Assembly (NCBI GenBank): GCA_937989795.1
Contig: CALKBB010000387.1
Coordinates: 1 to 9,293, forward strand
Source: an uncultured Collinsella sp.
GTDB lineage: Bacteria; Actinomycetota; Coriobacteriia; Coriobacteriales; Coriobacteriaceae
Direction of reading: 5' to 3'
Length of the DNA stretch: 9,293 bases
Part shown: positions 7,035 to 9,293 of the stretch, piece after piece
Layout: the number at the start of each line of letters is the position of its first letter
How positions within the stretch are numbered: position 1 is the stretch's first letter
Translations under genes and position numbers: made by a program
Notes under the pieces: model-generated
Databases searched by the model: none
What the model saw: the letters and a program-made list of their open reading frames with translations, nothing else
Told to the model about the DNA's origin: nothing

Positions 7035-7817
7035 ATGACCGAAACCGCTGTTGAAACCTACGACACCACAACCAGAGGCGCCGCCTCGATGGCAGCCTAT
7101 CGCGCCGTTCGCATCCTGCAACTATTAAGCGAGAACACCGGCGAGGACAAGGCCATGCTTTCCGATGAGTTGATCCGGCGCCGCGGCAATCCCGACGACC
7201 CCGCCCGCATGCCCATTTCGGCGGCGCGGCGCAGCATCTACACCGCCATCTCCGCACTTCGCCATGCCGGATACGAAATTGAGTACAAGCGCGGCGTGGG
7301 GTATCGGCTCTTGACCCGTCCGCTCACCGACGAGGAAATCATCCGGCTCCACGGCATGGTCATGCGCAACCGCTCCACGCCCATCGCCATTCGAAAAAGC
7401 ATGGCTCAGCACTTGGTCGCCATGGCGAGTGCCGACGTTCGCGGTTACCTCGATGCACCCGAGCCTGCTCCAAGTGCCGGCAGCAAATCCACCAAGGCCA
7501 CGCGCACGCCCGTCAAGCGCATCGACACCTGCGAGCTCATCGAGCAGGCCATCGACCACGGAACCACGGTGAGCTTTGATATTTCGAGCGTCACGGCACG
7601 CGGCGAAACCGAGGTGGTGCGGATGACGGTCCGGCCCTTTGCCATCAGGCAACGCGATGGCGTCTCGTATCTGCTGGGAACGGTCTACGACACCCGAGGC
7701 GCCGACGACACCCTGCGCACCGTTGAGGTCAGCCGCATGAAAAACGTCAGCACGCGCTTGCTCGACGGCAAGAAACTCTTTGCTGCGCTAGACGAGGAGG
7801 ACGCCTCCGCCGCATAA
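7035..7817 (+). CDS. HTH/WYL-like transcriptional regulator
   Basis: This 260-residue protein is probably a DNA-binding regulator sensing an unknown ligand. Residues about 22-95 form a winged-helix region (YRAVRILQLLSE, then SIYTAISALRHAGYEIEY and RGVGYRLL as recognition helix and wing), with an insertion rich in Arg and Pro (48-63). LTDEEIIRLHGMV (97-109) starts the linker helix. A low-complexity stretch at 141-160 (Ala, Pro, Ser, Lys, Thr) separates the C-terminal part, which follows the WYL layout: IEQAIDHGTTVSFD, then VRPFAIRQRDGVSYLLG (199-215) and a final VEVSRMKNVS. The namesake Trp-Tyr-Leu is Ser-Tyr-Leu (211-213) here. ATG at 7035 is preferred, with GGAAAGGA ten bases upstream; GTG at 7026 touches that site and is less likely. 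It stands alone between two plus-strand units, so its targets cannot be read from context, though the ABC operon downstream is a candidate. Confidence 0.75.
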   Translation: MTETAVETYDTTTRGAASMAAYRAVRILQLLSENTGEDKAMLSDELIRRRGNPDDPARMPISAARRSIYTAISALRHAGYEIEYKRGVGYRLLTRPLTDEEIIRLHGMVMRNRSTPIAIRKSMAQHLVAMASADVRGYLDAPEPAPSAGSKSTKATRTPVKRIDTCELIEQAIDHGTTVSFDISSVTARGETEVVRMTVRPFAIRQRDGVSYLLGTVYDTRGADDTLRTVEVSRMKNVSTRLLDGKKLFAALDEEDASAA

Positions 7818-7886
7818 GAACCTCCGCCGTCCATTCAACTACCCGTACCGCCCATCCGGTTCTGTATTAAAAAACCCGCCAAGTTA

Positions 7887-7917
7887 TTGTAAAAATGGAC
7901 ATCCGCGCTACTATAGT
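7887..7917 (+). promoter_or_regulatory. Predicted promoter of the ABC transporter operon
   Basis: A good -10, TATAGT (7912-7917), is preceded by TTGTAA (7887-7892) at a long 19-bp spacing. Transcription would begin near 7924, about 55 bases before the binding-protein start. Confidence 0.45.
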
Positions 7918-7919
7918 TC

Positions 7920-7945
7920 CACTTGCACTTTGTTTGAGTGCAGTG
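7920..7945 (+). promoter_or_regulatory. Stem-loop or operator at the predicted transcription start of the ABC operon
   Basis: TGCACT (7924-7929) and AGTGCA (7937-7942) pair around TTGTTTG, and the stem extends by CAC/GTG with one bulged T (7923). Its position over the predicted start fits a repressor site or a 5' leader hairpin. No T-box or riboswitch consensus is seen. Confidence 0.4.
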
Positions 7946-7978
7946 TTTCCAGCCATTTCTATACTGGGGGGTAACGAT

Positions 7979-8959
7979 ATGAAGGACATCACCATCAGCC
8001 GCAGGAGCCTTCTGGTCTCTGCTGGCCTGCTCGCGCTCGCTCCGCTCGCCGGATGCGGCGGCAACTCTGGTTCCGGCTCTGCTGCCGCCGGTTCCGACTA
8101 CACCGTCGGCGTTCTGCAGCTCACCGAGCACTCCGCACTCGACGCCGCCAACGACGGCTTTGTCAAGGCTATCAAGAAGAGCGGTCTCAAGGTCAAGATT
8201 GATCAAAAGAACGCCCAGAACGACCAGTCCACGTGTAAGTCCATCGCCGACAAGTTCGTGGGCGATGGCGTCGATCTGATCTATGCCATCGCTACGCCCG
8301 CCGCGCAGGCCGCCGCTGGCGCCACCGCCGATATCCCCATCGTGGGCTGCGCCATCACCGACTACGCCGCCTCGGGCCTGGTCCAGGACAACGATAAGCC
8401 CGGCACCAACGTCACTGGCGCCTCCGACCTCACCCCGGTCGCCGAGCAGCTCGAGATGATGCAGAAGGTCCTGCCCGACGTAAAGAAGATCGGCCTGCTC
8501 TACTGCACCGCCGAGTCCAACTCCGACGTCCAGATCAAGGCCGCCAAGAAGGAACTCGACAAGCTGGGCCTGGACTACACCGATTACACCGTCTCGAGCT
8601 CCAACGAGATCCAGTCCGTCGTCGAATCTGCCGTGGGCAAGGTCGACGCGCTGTACTCCCCCACCGATAACACCATCGCCGCGGGCGCCTCGCAGGTGGG
8701 TCAGATCTGCAAGGAGAACAAGCTTCCCTACGTGACCGGCGAGGAGGGTATGTGCATGGCTGGCGGCCTGTTCACCCTCTCCATCAACTACGAGGATCTG
8801 GGCTACGCCGCGGGCGAGATGGCCGTCAAGATTTTGAAGGGCGAGGCCAAGCCCGAGGATATGCCGATCAAGCATCTCTCGAGCAAGGACCTGGTCGTCG
8901 TCAAGAACGACGAGATGGCCGAGGCTCTGGGCATCGATCTTTCCGCTCTGGACGAGTAA
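7979..8959 (+). CDS. ABC transporter substrate-binding lipoprotein (TrpX-like family)
   Basis: This 326-residue lipoprotein captures a small solute outside the membrane and delivers it to its permease. The N-terminus MKDITISRRSLLVSAGLLAL followed by APLAGC is a lipoprotein signal with lipobox LAGC and acylated Cys26; the SRRSLL also resembles a Tat motif. A Gly/Ser/Ala-rich spacer (27-39) follows, then the ABC_sub_bind fold beginning YTVGVLQLTEHSALDAANDGF in pattern (41-61). Members of this family include tryptophan/tyrosine-type TrpX proteins, but the ligand here is not proven. ATG at 7979 follows a G-rich tract (7966-7971); the frame extends in phase to ATG 7895, but that would run through the predicted promoter and put a second hydrophobic stretch ahead of the signal peptide. 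The permease at 9164 completes the pair, and the ATPase should lie beyond the right edge. Confidence 0.92.
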   Translation: MKDITISRRSLLVSAGLLALAPLAGCGGNSGSGSAAAGSDYTVGVLQLTEHSALDAANDGFVKAIKKSGLKVKIDQKNAQNDQSTCKSIADKFVGDGVDLIYAIATPAAQAAAGATADIPIVGCAITDYAASGLVQDNDKPGTNVTGASDLTPVAEQLEMMQKVLPDVKKIGLLYCTAESNSDVQIKAAKKELDKLGLDYTDYTVSSSNEIQSVVESAVGKVDALYSPTDNTIAAGASQVGQICKENKLPYVTGEEGMCMAGGLFTLSINYEDLGYAAGEMAVKILKGEAKPEDMPIKHLSSKDLVVVKNDEMAEALGIDLSALDE

Positions 8960-8963
8960 CGCC

Positions 8964-8999
8964 ATGCGCGGTAGCGCGTCTAGGGCACGCACTCGTGCC
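8964..8999 (+). repeat. Two consecutive small hairpins after the binding-protein gene
   Basis: ATGCGC/GCGCGT (8964-8979, one wobble pair, loop GGTA) is followed by GGCACG/CGTGCC (8984-8999, loop CACT). Both lie within 40 bases of the stop codon. They may protect the 3' end of the binding-protein message. Confidence 0.4.
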
Positions 9000-9030
9000 G
9001 TTGCCGTGTTATTCAATATGTGAGCCACAG

Positions 9031-9059
9031 GGGCGAACGCCAAAGACCGGCGTTCGCCC
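9031..9059 (+). terminator. Strong hairpin between binding protein and permease, possible partial terminator
   Basis: GGGCGAACGCC and GGCGTTCGCCC pair perfectly over 11 bp around a 7-base loop, followed by a T-poor TGCTTGTTAC. The weak tail suggests incomplete termination or message stabilisation, which would give more binding protein than permease. Confidence 0.65.
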
Positions 9060-9068
9060 TGCTTGTTA

Positions 9069-9088
9069 CGGATGAGACAAAACATCCG
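9069..9088 (+). repeat. Inverted repeat upstream of the permease gene
   Basis: CGGATG and CATCCG flank eight A-rich bases, 10 bases after the strong hairpin. It may be a further transcript hairpin or an operator; no clear -35/-10 pair for a separate permease promoter was found in 9060-9149. Confidence 0.35.
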
Positions 9089-9149
9089 GCCGCAGCTCTT
9101 TTATGCATTGTTACCGCTATCATGGTGACTCACGTGTCCACCCTATCCT

Positions 9150-9155
9150 AGGAGG
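9150..9155 (+). promoter_or_regulatory. Ribosome binding site of the permease gene
   Basis: AGGAGG, a perfect Shine-Dalgarno core, sits 8 bases before ATG 9164 and separates it from the out-of-frame ATG at 9157. Confidence 0.8.
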
Positions 9156-9163
9156 TATGAAGC

Positions 9164-9293
9164 ATGCTCATTGCATTGCAGGGCGCCGTTTCGCAGGGCG
9201 TCCTCTGGGGCATTATGGTGCTTGGCGTGTTTATCACGTTCCGCCTGCTCGACGTCGCCGATCTGACGGTCGACGGGTCGTTCACCACCGGCG
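9164..9293 (+). CDS. ABC transporter permease (partial, cut by right edge)
   Basis: This is the N-terminal 43 codons of the membrane subunit that would work with the binding protein at 7979. It starts MLIALQGAVSQGVLWGIMVL, a hydrophobic first helix, and continues GVFITFRLLDVADLTVDGSF, the typical opening of permeases that pair with ABC_sub_bind proteins (TrpY-like, BPD_transp_2 superfamily). AGGAGG lies 8 bases before the ATG. An ATG at 9157 in another frame is not used, since its reading lacks the family pattern. Confidence 0.88.
   Translation, partial: MLIALQGAVSQGVLWGIMVLGVFITFRLLDVADLTVDGSFTTG

Noticed and set aside
7817..7863. AGAACC/GGTTCT pair after the WYL regulator as a terminator
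   Set aside because: The arms are 6 bp with a 35-base loop and no T-run follows, so it would not act as an intrinsic terminator.
7835..9085. 416-codon minus-strand open frame
   Set aside because: It lies opposite the substrate-binding protein gene and has a low-complexity Gly/Val/Asp composition typical of a shadow.
9124..9142. GGTG...CACC segment before the permease as a T-box or operator
   Set aside because: Only the outer four pairs match and the T-box consensus is absent.

Overview
The window is high-GC DNA (about 60% by eye) from an actinobacterial-type anaerobe. A Coriobacteriia or Collinsella-like gut organism is the best guess. This rests on codon usage, the mix of PTS sugar uptake with a fused FeoA-FeoB ferrous iron transporter, and protein style. 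It is inference only, because no rRNA or other taxonomic marker is present.

Left part, minus strand: positions 1-621 hold the N-terminal 207 codons of a PTS EIIC permease that runs off the left edge. A 314-base gap (622-935) follows, with a weak terminator for the next gene and a 16-bp inverted repeat. Positions 936-3296 encode a fused FeoA-FeoB iron transporter. Its upstream region (3297-3480) has a good promoter candidate and GGTTAGCC repeats that may be a metal-dependent operator. An alpha/beta hydrolase (3481-4383) comes next, with a 12-bp-arm hairpin starting at its stop codon.

Right part, plus strand: a divergent intergenic region (4384-4627) carries a LacI-type palindrome in front of a stand-alone glucose-type PTS EIIA (4628-5191, terminator after it). 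Asparaginyl-tRNA synthetase (5373-6776, terminator after it) and a WYL-like transcription factor (7035-7817) follow. An ABC transporter begins at 7979 with a substrate-binding lipoprotein (7979-8959). After a hairpin-rich 204-base gap comes its permease (9164 onward, cut by the right edge).

The EIIA could supply phosphate to PTS permeases that lack their own IIA domain, possibly including the one at the left edge. The binding protein and permease form one uptake system of the TrpX/TrpY-like type. The other genes look like independent units. I see no defence system, mobile element, CRISPR array, tRNA or rRNA, and nothing that amounts to a clearly new system. The points worth a second look are regulatory: the feoAB upstream repeats, the palindrome before the EIIA gene, and the stacked hairpins between binding protein and permease.
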